64,000 nt of DNA from Mya arenaria (GCF_026914265.1 NC_069125.1:67903207-67967206); one strand, 5' to 3'. Positions 24,171 through 36,447 are shown, numbered from the stretch's first letter. The notes: a model not told the origin generated them from the letters alone. Translations and numbers: made by a program.

Positions 24171-25376
24171 ATTTTTTGCACACCTTCAAGTCCTTCAAGT
24201 GAGGTTCGTATTGAAGTTTGTTGATGCGCATGTTAATCCAAAGTTTGGTCTTTTGAAACGTCTCAGGCCAACATGTATAGTAAATGTAGTTGTAGTAGTC
24301 CTTATGTTGCGTGATTTATTTGAGATTTCAAGTTGATGGTATCCTTGATTTAAATTTAATTTTGAGAATATTTTTGAACAATTTAAGTCCACAATTAGAT
24401 CGTCCATTGTTGGGATAATGTGTCGAGTCCTTTTAATGACTTTGTTAGGAAGGCGCATGTCTACACAAATACGTATTTCATTGTTTTTGCTCTTTGGTTT
24501 CGGTGCTACGACAATCGGCGATACCCAGTCTATTGGTCCATCTACTTTTTCGATTATGTCCATGTCTTCGAGCCTTTTGAGTTCAATTTCAACCTGTTTT
24601 CGAAGGTGAAATGTAATTCTCTCTGTGGTTGCACGACAAACTGTTTTGTCTAAACATAACTAAATTTGTGTTTTTAATTTCCCAATGCCTGTGAATATCT
24701 TCGGGAATTTGTTACAAATTCCACCTATGTTTTTCATTGAATACATTTCTGTTAATCAAGGCTGTCATAAATTTGTATTGGGTTTCCATCATTACTTGAC
24801 TTGAAAATGGCCATTATCTGGACAGCTTGTTTAATTTTGGCTTCGGTTTAATGACGCTGTTAGCTTTTTTATCATTGACATTTATTGATGAACCTGTGTC
24901 TACGAACATTTTATGGGCATGACCTTCAACTTTGACATTAATTGTAGATCACTTTCAAGATATTTCTGGGTGTTTGAATTGATTGCAGGTCCAAATGAAA
25001 ATATATTACTGCTCTTATCAACGTCCCAAATTTCACTGTCTGAACATTTATCTGTATCTTCTGTGTGTACTGGCTTTGACGGTTTGCGTTTTGAACAACT
25101 AACAAGCACAAATTGTTTCCTTTTTTGCAAAAGTTTCATATTTTGTCGGTAGCGGTACATTGGTCATTTATTTGTGAATAATCCTTACCAAAGTTTCTTC
25201 AGCGTCTTTTCTGTTACGAGTGACGAGAGATGTTTGCGGACTGTCGTTGTTGATGTAGATTTGTTTTGGTTCTTTTTTTTCCTGATTGCATGTTGTGTAA
25301 GAAAACCTATACTGGCTTTAATAAGATCAATGGCTTTCATATTATTCTTTTTATTCAAATAATATACACCACTCAT
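24171..25376 (-). mobile_element. Ty3/gypsy-type LTR retrotransposon relic (gag end, protease, RT start)
   Basis: On the minus strand, from right to left, three parts can be seen. A CX2C-type Cys-rich stretch lies at about 25200-25110 (zinc-knuckle-like). A retropepsin active-site motif VDTGSS lies at about 24903-24886. The start of a reverse transcriptase lies at 24640-24195, with DWVSPIVVAPKPK, IRICVDMRLPN, FSKLNLNQGYHQLE and VGLRRFKRPNFG. This is the order of a Ty3/gypsy polyprotein. The copy has several stops and small indels, stops before the catalytic YxDD box, and shows no flanking LTRs that I can find. It is an inactive fragment. Confidence 0.82.
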
Positions 25377-26958
25377 TATTGCATATCAAATATAAGAAAA
25401 AGATGATATGTTTTCGTGTTTTAATTAAACTTATTAGAAACTACATTTTTAAGGAATCGCTGTGCTTCAAAAGTCAGTTTGAAAGCATTTTCATGTTTAC
25501 ACAAAATTGCACAGGAATAGTTCCAAAATGCATTGTAGTTTTGTTGTATTTGATACTTTCTTAATTGAAAATATGTCATCTTTTAGCCACAAGACATTCT
25601 TGATCATGTAGCTTTAAATAATTTGACCCAAAAACATATGCATATTGCGAAATGCTCTTCAATAAAAATGCAAACGGATTATCAACAATTATTAGCGGTC
25701 GTCAAAATTTCTCTTATTATTTTCTAAGAAAAGGTATCTAAGTTGGCGTTAAAACGAATCACACCTAAACAAACTTTTCTCGTTCATTGAATTTTGAACG
25801 TGTGTCCTCACACTTTGCCACAATGTAACAACTCGATGCCAATAATTTCAATCACTTAAAGACCAGGCTTATTCATTCAGTTTAGAGTTAGCATTTAAAT
25901 CCCCGCATTAAGGTGGCATATATGTACTGTGGAAACTTGGCCGTGCAAATATAAAATAGTATGCCTCAAAGTAAGAAAGAAAGAACAAAAACAATCACAT
26001 TGTACAAAAACCGCAGTTTTATTCACAGTTAAGAATAAATAATATAATATGGTCACACCAAATTAATCTTCAGCATGAAATCTTTGCTTCATGAAAGTAT
26101 ATGGAATTTAATCTCTTGTTTGTCATAATTAGTCGAACCGCAAAATGATATCCGAAAACTCAACATGTCCGAAATGAATCACAGTAATTTACCACGACAT
26201 TATCTGTCTTACCATGTACTGTTTATCAACCTGGTTGTAGAACCAGTTTCAGGATAGTATGCTACATCTACATGTGCTAAACACACAATTCAGACAGATT
26301 GTCCCAAAAAGGCGTGTTTATTTCCGATTCGTTATTGTTGATGTTCTTAAGTTATCGACTTCCGTTTCCGCCAAGGATGTTTAAATTTGCCGGTTCATTT
26401 AAAGATTACTTTTTGAATACAAAGCTTATTTGTTTTTGACTCACAGGCATTAATAATTTTGATTAGAAAATTGAAAGCATATATTTAACATATATTCTGT
26501 AAACTTTTATGTCTTCAGTCTCGTCAAAATTCTTCGTGCGGGCGCAAAAAAATAAGCATTCGGAAAAAAGAGGTGATGTAAATCCGAAGAAAAATGATCA
26601 AGTTGTTGTGGCCTAAGTTAATGGTTTTTTTGTTAAGAGTCATAAGATTTCTCGATTGAAAAGTCGAGAGCCGTGCGTTTGATTGGACAAGTGGGTTACC
26701 CGGGAATAGCTCACAACGTTCTCGCAAAACATCAAGTGATGAGTTTAACGTAGTTAGAATATTATCCCTTGCTTTTCGTTAAATATAAAAAATGACGAAT
26801 GTTCAGTTGTCAGCAGAATTTTTACATTAAACCGTAAAGTAAAGACAAACAGGAAGTAAACGATGACGCCCGCTGAAACGCAGTGCTTTAATTACCGCTG
26901 ATTGATAAACGTTTCACATCATCGTTACAACTGACGTATTTTTAGCACATCGTTTTCC
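25377..26958. other. Non-coding DNA upstream of tyrosinase B
   Basis: No supported exon. The open frames at 26524-26727 and 25379-25564 have AT-rich composition and no family resemblance. The last few hundred bases are the likely upstream regulatory region of tyrosinase B, including a TGACGTA (CRE-like) word near 26932. Confidence 0.4.
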
Positions 26959-26988
26959 ACGTTACGGTTTTATAAAAACCGTCAACGT
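26959..26988 (+). promoter_or_regulatory. Core promoter of tyrosinase B: TATA box at the centre of an inverted repeat
   Basis: TATAAAAA lies at 26971-26978, 45 bases before the proposed ATG at 27016, so transcription would start near 27000. The box is the centre of an inverted repeat: ACGTT + ACGGTTTT, then ATA, then AAAACCGT + C + AACGT. The arms are perfect apart from one bulged base. Confidence 0.55.
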
Positions 26989-27015
26989 CCGTTATTCTCC
27001 GCATACGTGTGTAAG

Positions 27016-30000
27016 ATGTGGATACGGACGGTATAATACTTGATAATATGTTTATACAAAAATTGAACAAGTATTTTTTTTGAGAATTTTTTTAAAGGAA
27101 AGTTATAAAAAAAATCATAGATTTAAAAAAAAAAAAATTAAGTACAAGATTCCTGAAAAAATAATCATGCACAATATATTTATAATTTAACAAGCATGCG
27201 TGCATTGAAAAATAACGTCGAGAAAATGTATATTACAGACAAACGTCTTATAGTCTCAAATTATATGAAATTACTAATGTTTAAAAGTGTATTCAAAAAA
27301 ACCCAGTTCATGATAACATGACAGCATGATTATACATAGGAATACATAATGCATTTTTCGAAAATAGGTACTTGGGTTGTTGTCGATATTGGTGTCGGTA
27401 CAATGGTGTGCCGCCCGGATAGAGCCGCTGACCTACCTCCCGCCGGACCTTCAAGGATACTTCGATACATGCCATAGTACAGGAAACTTTACCACGTATC
27501 CAGGTAATACAGACTCAAACATGCTTATGTTTCAACAAGTGAGATTCATGTTTGATAGAATATAATAATATTCTGTTAATCGCAACGGTGATCGTAACAT
27601 TTCCATTTCCGAAGAATGCAATATTAATCTACTGCAGATTTAAAAGATGTTCAACGTTATTTTTTCAAGATCAGGTGGGAAGGGGGGGAAGGGGGGCGGA
27701 GGGGGGTGGTTAATCGGAGATTGGAAAGTCGTCCAACTCTAATCGGAAAACGTGTAAAGTAATGTTTGCTGTATGGATACATGTTCCACAACGTGAGATA
27801 TAGAAGAATAACGTTCTTCATAAGAATGAAAGGTAGAGCGGTTACGTTTCCGGCGCAACTATGGCTCAGGAAATTGTTGAATACATTACGTTCACTTAAT
27901 TTAAATAGCCTTATAAAACACATTTCCTTATGATTGATTTGTCTAGCATCCGATGTGTCATTAAGTTTTATTGAGAAAATTTGTACTCGGAGGCACTAAA
28001 CATAGAACAAGAGAGATAATTCGAAATGATAAGCTATAAAAATAGTGTGCTTTTGAATTATAATATACTAATACAATAAACTTATGGACCGAGTCTTCAG
28101 AACTTGAAGTAACAGTGTGAAAAACTTAAAAATGTAATATTTAATCAGTGCAGAAGTTTTCAAACAAAACAATCGCATCTTAAACAGTTGTTTCGAAATG
28201 TGTAGGAAGTACTGCAGATCACAAACTCGTTCATAAAACTCCAGAGTATTTAAGATTTGAAGGTTCACAACTATGACTTAAACAACGTGGTTATATTTAA
28301 CAAAGATCTAAACAAACAATTAACCCATTACGTTGTAACCAGGATAAATATCGTCGCTTTTATCAGGCTTTTACTTATATATTACTTCAAATGCAATTGA
28401 AATTATGTACCATTGTTATACTCTTTACAGATTAATGATAACATATTTTATACCAATATCCGGTTCCAATTTCCAGCCAGAAACAAATACTCTCGATTTC
28501 ACATTTTCAGGCGAGCTTCCGTTCTGGGCGTCAATGCAGCTGTTCATCTGCAGGTTTGTTCAACACAGACAACTGAGTCCCCAGGAGACGCGGTTCGTGT
28601 ACAACACAATTGGCTCCTCTCTGTCGCCTCTGTATGAAGGTCATCAACGACGGGGGAAACGACAGGCGTCTACACCACCCAGAATACGGAAAGAAGTCCG
28701 GGCAATGACAAGACCAGAACTGGTTCAATATTTCAACGCTCTGAATAGGCTTAAACATGATAGAGTGAGAAGGTCTTTTCTAATTAGAACATTTGTTTTC
28801 CATTCGCATTAATGAACTGAAGGAAATCAGCCACACATTCATTCAAACTCGTATAAAATACCCTTTCCAACACACATCCATTGCTATCAGTGTATATAAA
28901 TACAAATAAATAGTGTACCAATGAGTGACTGTGGTTTATCTTTCTAGGTGTATCAAACAATGACTTGTTACGGGCTTTAATGATTAAAATAAGACAGCGG
29001 CAATAAAGACACATTTATGAATGACAGGTATTTGTATCATGGCGCGTTTCTGTTGTAGGTAAATGACACGTTATAAATATGATTACTACATTGAGATAAT
29101 GTTACACTATGTGGATTATATATATAGCGAATACACCTTTACTAAATGGCTTAAGCATGACCTTTGCAAGCTAATGAGTCCGATTTAGGTGATAAGGTGA
29201 CATTTTGTTCGGAAAGCATTAAAAATTAAAATATATAAAAACTTTTAATGGACTGAATTAAATTTAAAAAGTATTGCTTTATAAATGAATATCATATACC
29301 CAATTTAAAGGATACGAGTTATTGTTTAGCAGGCATCCGTTTCCATGTAAACGTTACGCTGCGGAAGAGTGCTCAGGTGTACCGGTAAAGCTACGGGCAG
29401 AATATATGCGATAAATGTCCTTACGATATTTTTATTGAACGCAGTTTGCTTACGCCAAAAACGAAATAACGCCTGAAATTTTATGATCTTACGCCTTACG
29501 ATCGTTGTTAGTGAAACGGGACGAAACGACCCTCAAGAGAAAATATAATACAATTATAGGACCTCAATTTCAGAACTGTTTTTATCCAACAGATACATTC
29601 AAAAATTCGTTCTCAAACACTTCGCCTAACGTTTGTTTTGGTTAAAATATAAAGCATTAATAGTAAAAATTCGAATTGATAATTTGCTAAAAATTGTGAA
29701 AGGTAAACGGGCTCTTTGATAAATATTGAATGGTGAAGTCACTTACTGGTCCACAATTCATGCTTCTTCGATAGAATGTGACCTGAAAAGTCATCGAAAT
29801 GTAAATTACAAATTTGTAAAAGTACATGTATAACAATTTTAACGTATATCTGATTTGAAATAATAAATATATTCTTTGATGCAGAGGCTTCGACCAAATA
29901 TCTACGATGTTTTAGCATCTTTCCACGAAGGAGAGCTCATCGGAAGAGCCCATTTTGGTCCCGGATTTCCTGGCTGGCACAGACTCTATCTCTGGCTGTA

Positions 30001-33000
30001 AATAAGCACCATACTCTTATTTGAATATACACATTGTACTTTTCTGGATGATTTTATTTAAATGTTTATAAGCTATATCTAACATTCAATTCCTGAAAAT
30101 TAAATTATTTTGATTGAATACAAAGCATTATTTTTTTCAGACTCGAATCGTTTCTCCAGCTCTACAATCCCAGAGTAACAATTCCGTATTGGGCTTCACA
30201 TTTCGATAACGATATGGACGACGCTAGACAATCCGTCATATTCAGCGATGCATTCTTTGGCCCAGGAGTAGGTCCACCAACTTCTGGACCCTTCCGGGGA
30301 TGGCAAACTGCTAACCCGAATACCATATACACTCGCGCCTTTGGCAATGGTGGGCTCTACACGTACGACGGGATTCAGAGAATTCTTATGAGGACAAGAA
30401 ATCGGGATATTTTAGTTCCAACAGCGCAGGCAGACAGTAACTTTGAATTTCAGCATGGTGCAGCACACGTCTTTGTAGGCGGTTCTATGAATAATCTAAA
30501 CGAAGCCACAAGAGACCCAATATTCTTTAGCCACCACGGTTTTGTTGATGAAATTTGGGAACGCTTTCGATTTGGACAAAGAAGAGCAGGTGTACCGACG
30601 CAGACTGACTATCCATGGGACCCAAATGATCCAAGATTTAGACCTACTCATAACCCTAATGCAATGATGGGCTTTTTCCCGGCTGGTGAACTTAACATTG
30701 ACTATACACAACGTACAGGTTATTCCGATGTATTCTTCAGTCTAGTGCAGTATGAACCAGTACCTTCTTGTCCTCGTTGCGCTAACTCACCATATTTATG
30801 GTGTAACCGGAGATTAAACCCTGCACGATGTGTTTCTCGAACAATAGCAGAAATGAGAACTTCAAATAGGGGTCTTGTTGACGATCTTCCTGGTCTTTTA
30901 CCAACTGGTACGGGAACTGTTGCTGGACGCAAGAAGAGACAAGCAAATCTAAGACCTACAAATCAAGTTTGTCCGAAACTTCCTTTTATTGACGATTATG
31001 ATGTGAATAATTTGTATAGGAACCCTCCCTACACATGGGCATATGTTCCTGTAAAAGTGGTGACAAAACGCCCAGTCGACTTCCATGGCTTCCAGAAATA
31101 CAGCCTGTATGGTGCACAAAATTACAACAACGGGTTGAAGAATGTATTCGTAACACCCGGGAACTACGCAGGGTACAACACATGCAACAAGCGTTTGTCT
31201 GAAGCAGGAAAAATTAAGATTGTGGCTTATGGACTGAATCATTACGCCTATTCGCAGGAGTACGTCATAACTGATAATCGACTGGGAATCAGTGAATCGA
31301 GTGGAGTTATTCAAGTTAAAATGCCAGGAGGTACCAGCATGTCTGACGTAATGGTTGCTGCTTTTGACGAATGCGGTAGAGTTTGTAGACCATATTGTAA
31401 GCAAGGCACGTCTATGACACATAACGGTGATGAAGGTTTTAGTGGCGGCATCCGAGTATCTGCTCAATCGCCCACACAGTACAGTTCCTCATATGGTGAT
31501 GCCTTGCTCGGCATGTGGAACATACCCTCGCAACACTCCTGCCCTTCAATTGACCTTACCCAAGTTCCGCTTTCGTTTTTCTGCGACTATACCGATGCGT
31601 GGTTGTGGGATTCGGGATCAGTACCGCAAGGAACCTATATCAGGCAGGGTACAGGCAGACACGCGTTAAGCCCTCCCCATGGCATTGTGTCTAATCCGCG
31701 CCATGTTCGTAAGTGTTTACTATTATAAATGTTCAACTTGTCTTTCACACAAATTTATGTCGAAATAATGTGTTGCATTGTTAAACATGTAAATGACATC
31801 ATGTAAGAAAATGTTATATTACCGGTCACTCTTTCAGTTCCACCGTTAATTCCCGGACCTTTAACAGCGTATGGTCCGACAGGACATACAGGGCCAACGC
31901 ACGGTAAGTCTATATTGTACTAAACGTTGACGAAGATTCGATGGTACATATTAATGGTGTCGGGATGGTGTTTGTCTGGAACTGCTTCATCGACGTGAGT
32001 GAAAGGTAAATGATTTGCTAGAGCTCCATCATACCTGTTGCACTAACATGACTGTACAGTCACCTTGCCCTGTGCGAGGATATGGTTCCGTATTTATCAT
32101 CGGTGTTCGTATTTTTGCTTTTGTTTCATTTCTGTTGTTTTATAAAACATGTTTTTCAGTTGTTTCAGCTTTTCGTATGTAAGTTCTTAGAAAAAGTTAA
32201 CACAACTCTTCTTGTTTAACCGATACCTAATAAAGCAATCTGCTTATATTATTTCTGCGCATACACCTCTCTTATTTTTACACTCGAAGAATAAGCTATA
32301 GACATTGTGTCAAAAAATGAAAAAAAATATTGTTAACAAACACCTTATTATATTTCTATTAAAAAAGGAATCTTTATGCTAAAAATAACAAACGGTCCAT
32401 TTGCAATACGATTTCACTGCTCCGAGCCACTGCATGTTACCGTCGAGACGAAAGTCGCAGAAATTCCGGCCAACATTCACTTCTATTCACGCTGTAATCA
32501 CGTAAACAATGGCCCATCAAATAGTACACTAATAAATCTTTCAATGTATAAATTAAAAAAAACAACACCTAGTTTAAGAGAAAAAATGCGATTTAAGCCA
32601 TTTTTAATAAAAAAAATATGTTCTATTCTTTAACAGAATGATTATACAAATTTTATTTGTATATGTCTTCCACAGCATTCTTAGCCTACGCTCCATAATA
32701 TTTAGGTCTTTTAGCTGATGAACTACAAAACAACATAATCTGACGAACACTACCTTACTTAAATATAGCTAGTAAAGGCAGCATGTCAAAACGACCGAAT
32801 TTCAAACATTCGTCCAGCATGCATATGATTTCTTTTAAAGAAAACAATGCTTCGCTTGTATGCTCAACATTTGCCACAGGGATTAACATCTAAGAAGAAA
32901 ATAAAAATCACGTTTGTGTTTTAATTTATATCTTCATATTGCTAGAATGGTAAAGTTATAATTTATTGCATTTTGAACGTTTAAAATTACATTTTGGGAA

Positions 33001-34501
33001 GACATGATATCTAAATGTGTAAAAGAAAAAGTGAAAGCAGACACAAACATTGTATAAAAAATAAGTCTCTTTTACAAACAGTTTGCAGAGAAACTTCTGA
33101 TAGTTAATTAGTTGTGTATACATAGTAACTTGTTATGTTTATTTTGTATTTATCGAATATGTATTATGCAAAGATTATCACCTGTGGTAAATTTACCATA
33201 TTCCCCTAGGGAAAATCTCGCTCAAGTGTACCTTTGTTAATTCGTTGAAAAATGAGCAGTAAAAATGTACTAATTGACTACCACAAACAGCGTGAAGCAA
33301 TTAGTTTTAGATAAACGAATGCCTAACCATTAAAATAAATCAAAACCGCATCTGACACTAAACTATACAATACGCAAAAAATAATGTGTTTAGTACAAAA
33401 CAGGATGCGGTTTAATGTCAAGGGGGGGGGGGGGGAGAGAGAGAGAGAGAGAGAATGATCCCTCACCATGTATGGAATTTTGCCCCCTCTCCCCCCCCCT
33501 CCATCCCCCCTCTCACTATAACGAAATAACTTCGATCGCAATAATAAAACATTCAGCTTGTCTGTTTATTAACGGTGGTGGTGGTGGGGAGTATCATAAC
33601 ATTCGTAACTCGCTAGAGCGAGGGTTTCAGACGGGATATTTATCTCGTTCTCGTAGGCGGTCCAATTGCTCACTCAGTAGAGCACTCGCCCTGTCAGTGA
33701 GGGGTTCCAGGTTTGAGCCATAATCTGGCTGTACAATTCTCTCACGACACGATGGTGAACATTGCCTAACTACATAATGTATGCTGAATATGATCGTGTC
33801 AATTTCATTGCTAAGTAGATTACAACAGTAATCCAATTTTATTATCACCCTATCCCTAAGCAATACATTTGCTTAATATTAAAAACGTTCATTGTTGTCT
33901 GTCTATTTTTCACTTGTGTAGAAAGTTACGACATTATCGTATAAACACTACAAAAAAACTGTTGTGAATTTTGTATGCACACTAGGACATTGTTTACTGC
34001 GTCTTAATTTTGTACACAGTTGTACATTGTATTATTTGTGTGTGCACATGTATGCATAATGCAAATGTATCTCATTTAAATGCAGAGCTATTGATCAACT
34101 TTTATGCATCTTTATTAGGTCCCGTTAATGACCTTGTAAATGACGTATATTAAATTGTCGCATCTTTGCCGTGAAATGTACAAATGCCTTGTCAGAGATA
34201 TAATTTATGGACTTAATTATGGTAATGAACTAATTTGGTTAAAATCTCAATCTTATTAAACTTGAAACTGTCAAAACGCCTGAATGCCCGATAGGTCGTC
34301 ATATTTCGTCTTGATTTTTTTCTAGTTTGTGCTGTCAGTCCTACTTGTACGGTGATGGGGCGATGCGGCGATTGCCAGGATTTTGACACTAAGCCGTGCA
34401 GCAACGGACGCGAGGTGGCTATATGTTTAGACGGTGGCTACTCTATGGCCACAGGAATAGCAAACAAGCGGAGTGCGATAGCCACCGCTAGCCAACGCTA
34501 A
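27016..34501 (+). CDS. Tyrosinase copy B, complete seven-exon model
   Basis: Secreted copper phenoloxidase. Coding exons by splice signals and phase: 27016-27030, 27368-27503, 28511-28764, 29885-29997, 30141-31708, 31838-31903, 34326-34501 (TAA). They total 2328 nt, 775 residues, with every phase closing. Exon 1 gives MWIRT. Exon 2 adds a hydrophobic signal core (VLGLLSILVSVQW), then a Cys-containing prodomain. Exon 3 ends the N-terminal region with a furin-like RRGKRQ site and RKEVRAMTRPELVQYFNALN, typical of mollusc tyrosinases. Exon 4 holds CuA (FHEG, AHFGPGFPGWHR). Exon 5 holds CuB (QHGAAHVFVGG, DPIFFSHHGFVD), a second dibasic site (GRKKRQ) and a large C-terminal domain. Exon 7 adds six cysteines. 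Expected roles are quinone tanning of shell or periostracum, or immunity. Copy A at 0.7-2.8 kb is a local duplicate. The tiny first exon is the least certain part; the acceptor before exon 2 has a weak pyrimidine tract. Confidence 0.85.
31904..32234 (+). promoter_or_regulatory. Possible intronic polyadenylation unit in tyrosinase B
   Basis: If the donor at 31904 is skipped, exon 6 reads through to TAA at 31921-31923, adding GKSILY, and AATAAA follows at 32229-32234. This would give a short isoform without the six-cysteine tail. Copy A is fixed in an equivalent short state. Inference from sequence only. Confidence 0.4.
32376..32633 (+). other. Intron of tyrosinase B with a chance open frame
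   Basis: An 85-codon frame lies entirely within the last intron. It has no family resemblance, a Lys/Asn-rich AT-driven composition and no splice logic. I regard it as non-coding. Confidence 0.4.
33422..33454 (+). repeat. Compound microsatellite (G)14-(AG)n in the tyrosinase B last intron
   Basis: Fourteen G then about ten AG units, followed by a C-rich stretch at 33482-33510. It mirrors the compound repeat at 22821-22897. Confidence 0.95.
33640..33865 (+). mobile_element. tRNA-headed SINE in the tyrosinase B last intron
   Basis: A box-like CTCACTCAGTAGAGC, an anticodon-arm-like CTCGCCCTGTCAGTGAGGG and B box GGTTTGAGCC at 33660-33720 are followed by a non-tRNA body. The body end (33798-33860) matches 22930-22975. 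The acceptor stem is not conserved, so this is a tRNA-derived SINE rather than a tRNA gene. Confidence 0.6.
34326..34501 (+). CDS. Last exon of tyrosinase B: six-cysteine C-terminal module
   Basis: Begins after a strong acceptor (TTTTTTTCTAG) and joins the preceding exon in phase 1. Six cysteines fall within 25 residues (CAVSPTC, then CGDCQDFDTKPC and VAIC), then a short basic tail and TAA. The GC content is much higher than the surrounding intron, and the frame is closed by a stop and a nearby AATAAA. The 2.4-kb intron before it is filled with repeats, so automated prediction could easily miss it. Confidence 0.75.
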
Positions 34502-34529
34502 ATTATAGTGCGTGTGTATGTACATGCGA

Positions 34530-34535
34530 AATAAA
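34530..34535 (+). promoter_or_regulatory. Poly(A) signal AATAAA of tyrosinase B
   Basis: Lies 29 bases after the TAA of the last exon, giving a very short 3' UTR for the long form. Confidence 0.6.
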
Positions 34536-35280
34536 AAGACACCAATCAACTAGCCCGTAAATGCTGATAAATGTTGAGATAATGTTATGTTGAGCGCTTA
34601 TTTCAGTGTATATCTATGTTCACTGGCAATACATTAATGATAAAAAAAAATGAAAAAGTTTTCACGTTTGAGTTCCTGGTAATCACTTTTTGACAATTTT
34701 ATTGTTTATTGGGTTCAGAACATGGTTTTGAATTTATAAATGTATTTTAATTGGTAGACCAGAGTCTTAAAATATTATATATTTTATTTACAACATGGTC
34801 TACTTTCACTTTTGACCCAGTTTCTCACTTTCGGTTCGTAATACAAGTAAACATGTAAATAAAGCATCACCTTAACATTTGTCAAACAATATTTTGATAT
34901 GATTGTTTTGTGTTTTTTTCTATTTGTGCCATTACACAAGATCACATACGGTGACTGTCTGTTTGGGTTGACCAAGCGTTTTATATGGCATCATACACGT
35001 TGCGATACGGTGTAAATATATTTGCACCATGTTAATATTCTCAAACATCTTATATTATCTTTGCTAACTGCATTGTTAGCGTATGAGTACACATTTCTAT
35101 CCGAGTGGTCTAGCCGAATAGAGTATATCCACCATTTGTATATTAATTATCAAAACATAATGTTTGATGAAACACAGTCAATTTTTTTGTACCGAGTGAT
35201 GCATGTAGGGTATAATGTTTAAAATCAATTATATTTTGTTACATGTGTATATAAGACGTTATAAAAAAGCCTTTAAGCTT
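34536..35280. other. Non-coding DNA after tyrosinase B
   Basis: No gene or repeat I can support. Short open frames (34784-34975 minus, 35022-35222 plus) show only AT-driven composition. Confidence 0.4.
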
Positions 35281-35515
35281 GTTTCCGGTTTCCGACTAAA
35301 ATATCAAACTATTGTTTCGCACTCGAGATAGGGCACTTAAACATCTTAGGAAACGTTGAAGGTGGCTGTGGTCAGTAGTACAAAGTTGCCTTTGTAGAGT
35401 AAGACATAAATATAGGAAATTAAACCGAGATTGTGTTTCCAGTCTCACAAACACGTTGGTGAGTCTCGCATTTTTATTGAGCAACCCTTCTCTGAATCGC
35501 TGTTTGATTAGAACG
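35281..35515 (+). repeat. Dispersed/duplicated repeat, copy 2
   Basis: Same-orientation partner of 23165-23420, with shared blocks in the same order. Diverged by many substitutions and small indels. Confidence 0.7.
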
Positions 35516-36135
35516 TGTGTATGTGTTGTCAGGTCATATATAACTAGGTATCCGAATCGTAATGTGTCAGATTTCTTTGATGAAATTATAATATGTCAAG
35601 AGTATGCCACATTGCTCTAGACTATATGTAAATGTCTGAGTGCTTCGCTGTGACGTTTATAATATATATTCAAACCGTGTATTAATCACCAAAATAGCAT
35701 CGCATCACTAATTATCCAGTTGGTATGTATAGCAAATGATATTATGTTTGGACTGTTTTCACTCTGACGTACTCTTTGTGAATTTCGATTCAAATACTTA
35801 TGATATGATATGCGAATACATACAGGCACTGATTTTTCAACGGCGTTGTTCACACAATCACATTTATCAGTATGCAGTGACGATATGGCGTTGCTATGTT
35901 AAACGAGTCATTCAATAACGAAACAAATGCAGTTCGGTTGACTTGACGAACGTTCCACTATCGTCTTTCTGTTAATACGAGGGACATTTATTTAGATAGC
36001 ACTAATTTTGATTGGTTCGACTATTAAATGCAGTGTCCCATTGCTGATCATTAAAGTTATCAATGTACTAACGTCAACAGTCTCAATTTGAAACTCAGAC
36101 ACGGAAAACCAAAATTTTAATTCTATTGTAAAATT
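35516..36135. other. Non-coding DNA
   Basis: Nothing supportable seen. Confidence 0.4.
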
Positions 36136-36447
36136 TTAAAGTGACACTCTTATTCAAAATTAATAAATACACATGTAAAACAAATATATATATTGAGTGA
36201 TAAACTTTAACTACATACTAAATAAGGCATAAATCGAAAATATTCATTACTGATATCAAAATTGTAACCGTGTATTTAATAGCTGAAAACGCAAAAATAT
36301 TAAATGATTGGTGAATGCTAAAAGATTTACTGTATTGACTATCATATTATTAGGTAGAAATACCGTGTTTTCAGCACATTTCTTTCAAAATAAAAACCAT
36401 TTTTTAATTGTGATAAATCTTATTTGGGAATAAGAGTGCAACTTTAA
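36136..36447. mobile_element. Foldback MITE with TTAA ends, family 1
   Basis: Bounded by TTAA at 36136-36139 and 36444-36447. The left end reads AGTGACACTCTTATTCAAAA and the right end ATTTGGGAATAAGAGTGCAACT, which are imperfect terminal inverted repeats. The interior is AT-rich and non-coding. TTAA duplications with TIRs are the signature of piggyBac-type transposition. Length about 312 bases. Confidence 0.65.

Noticed and set aside
30949..31467. 172-codon minus-strand frame inside tyrosinase B
   Set aside because: A shadow of the conserved plus-strand exon. Its copy A counterpart (1852-2286) is likewise a shadow.
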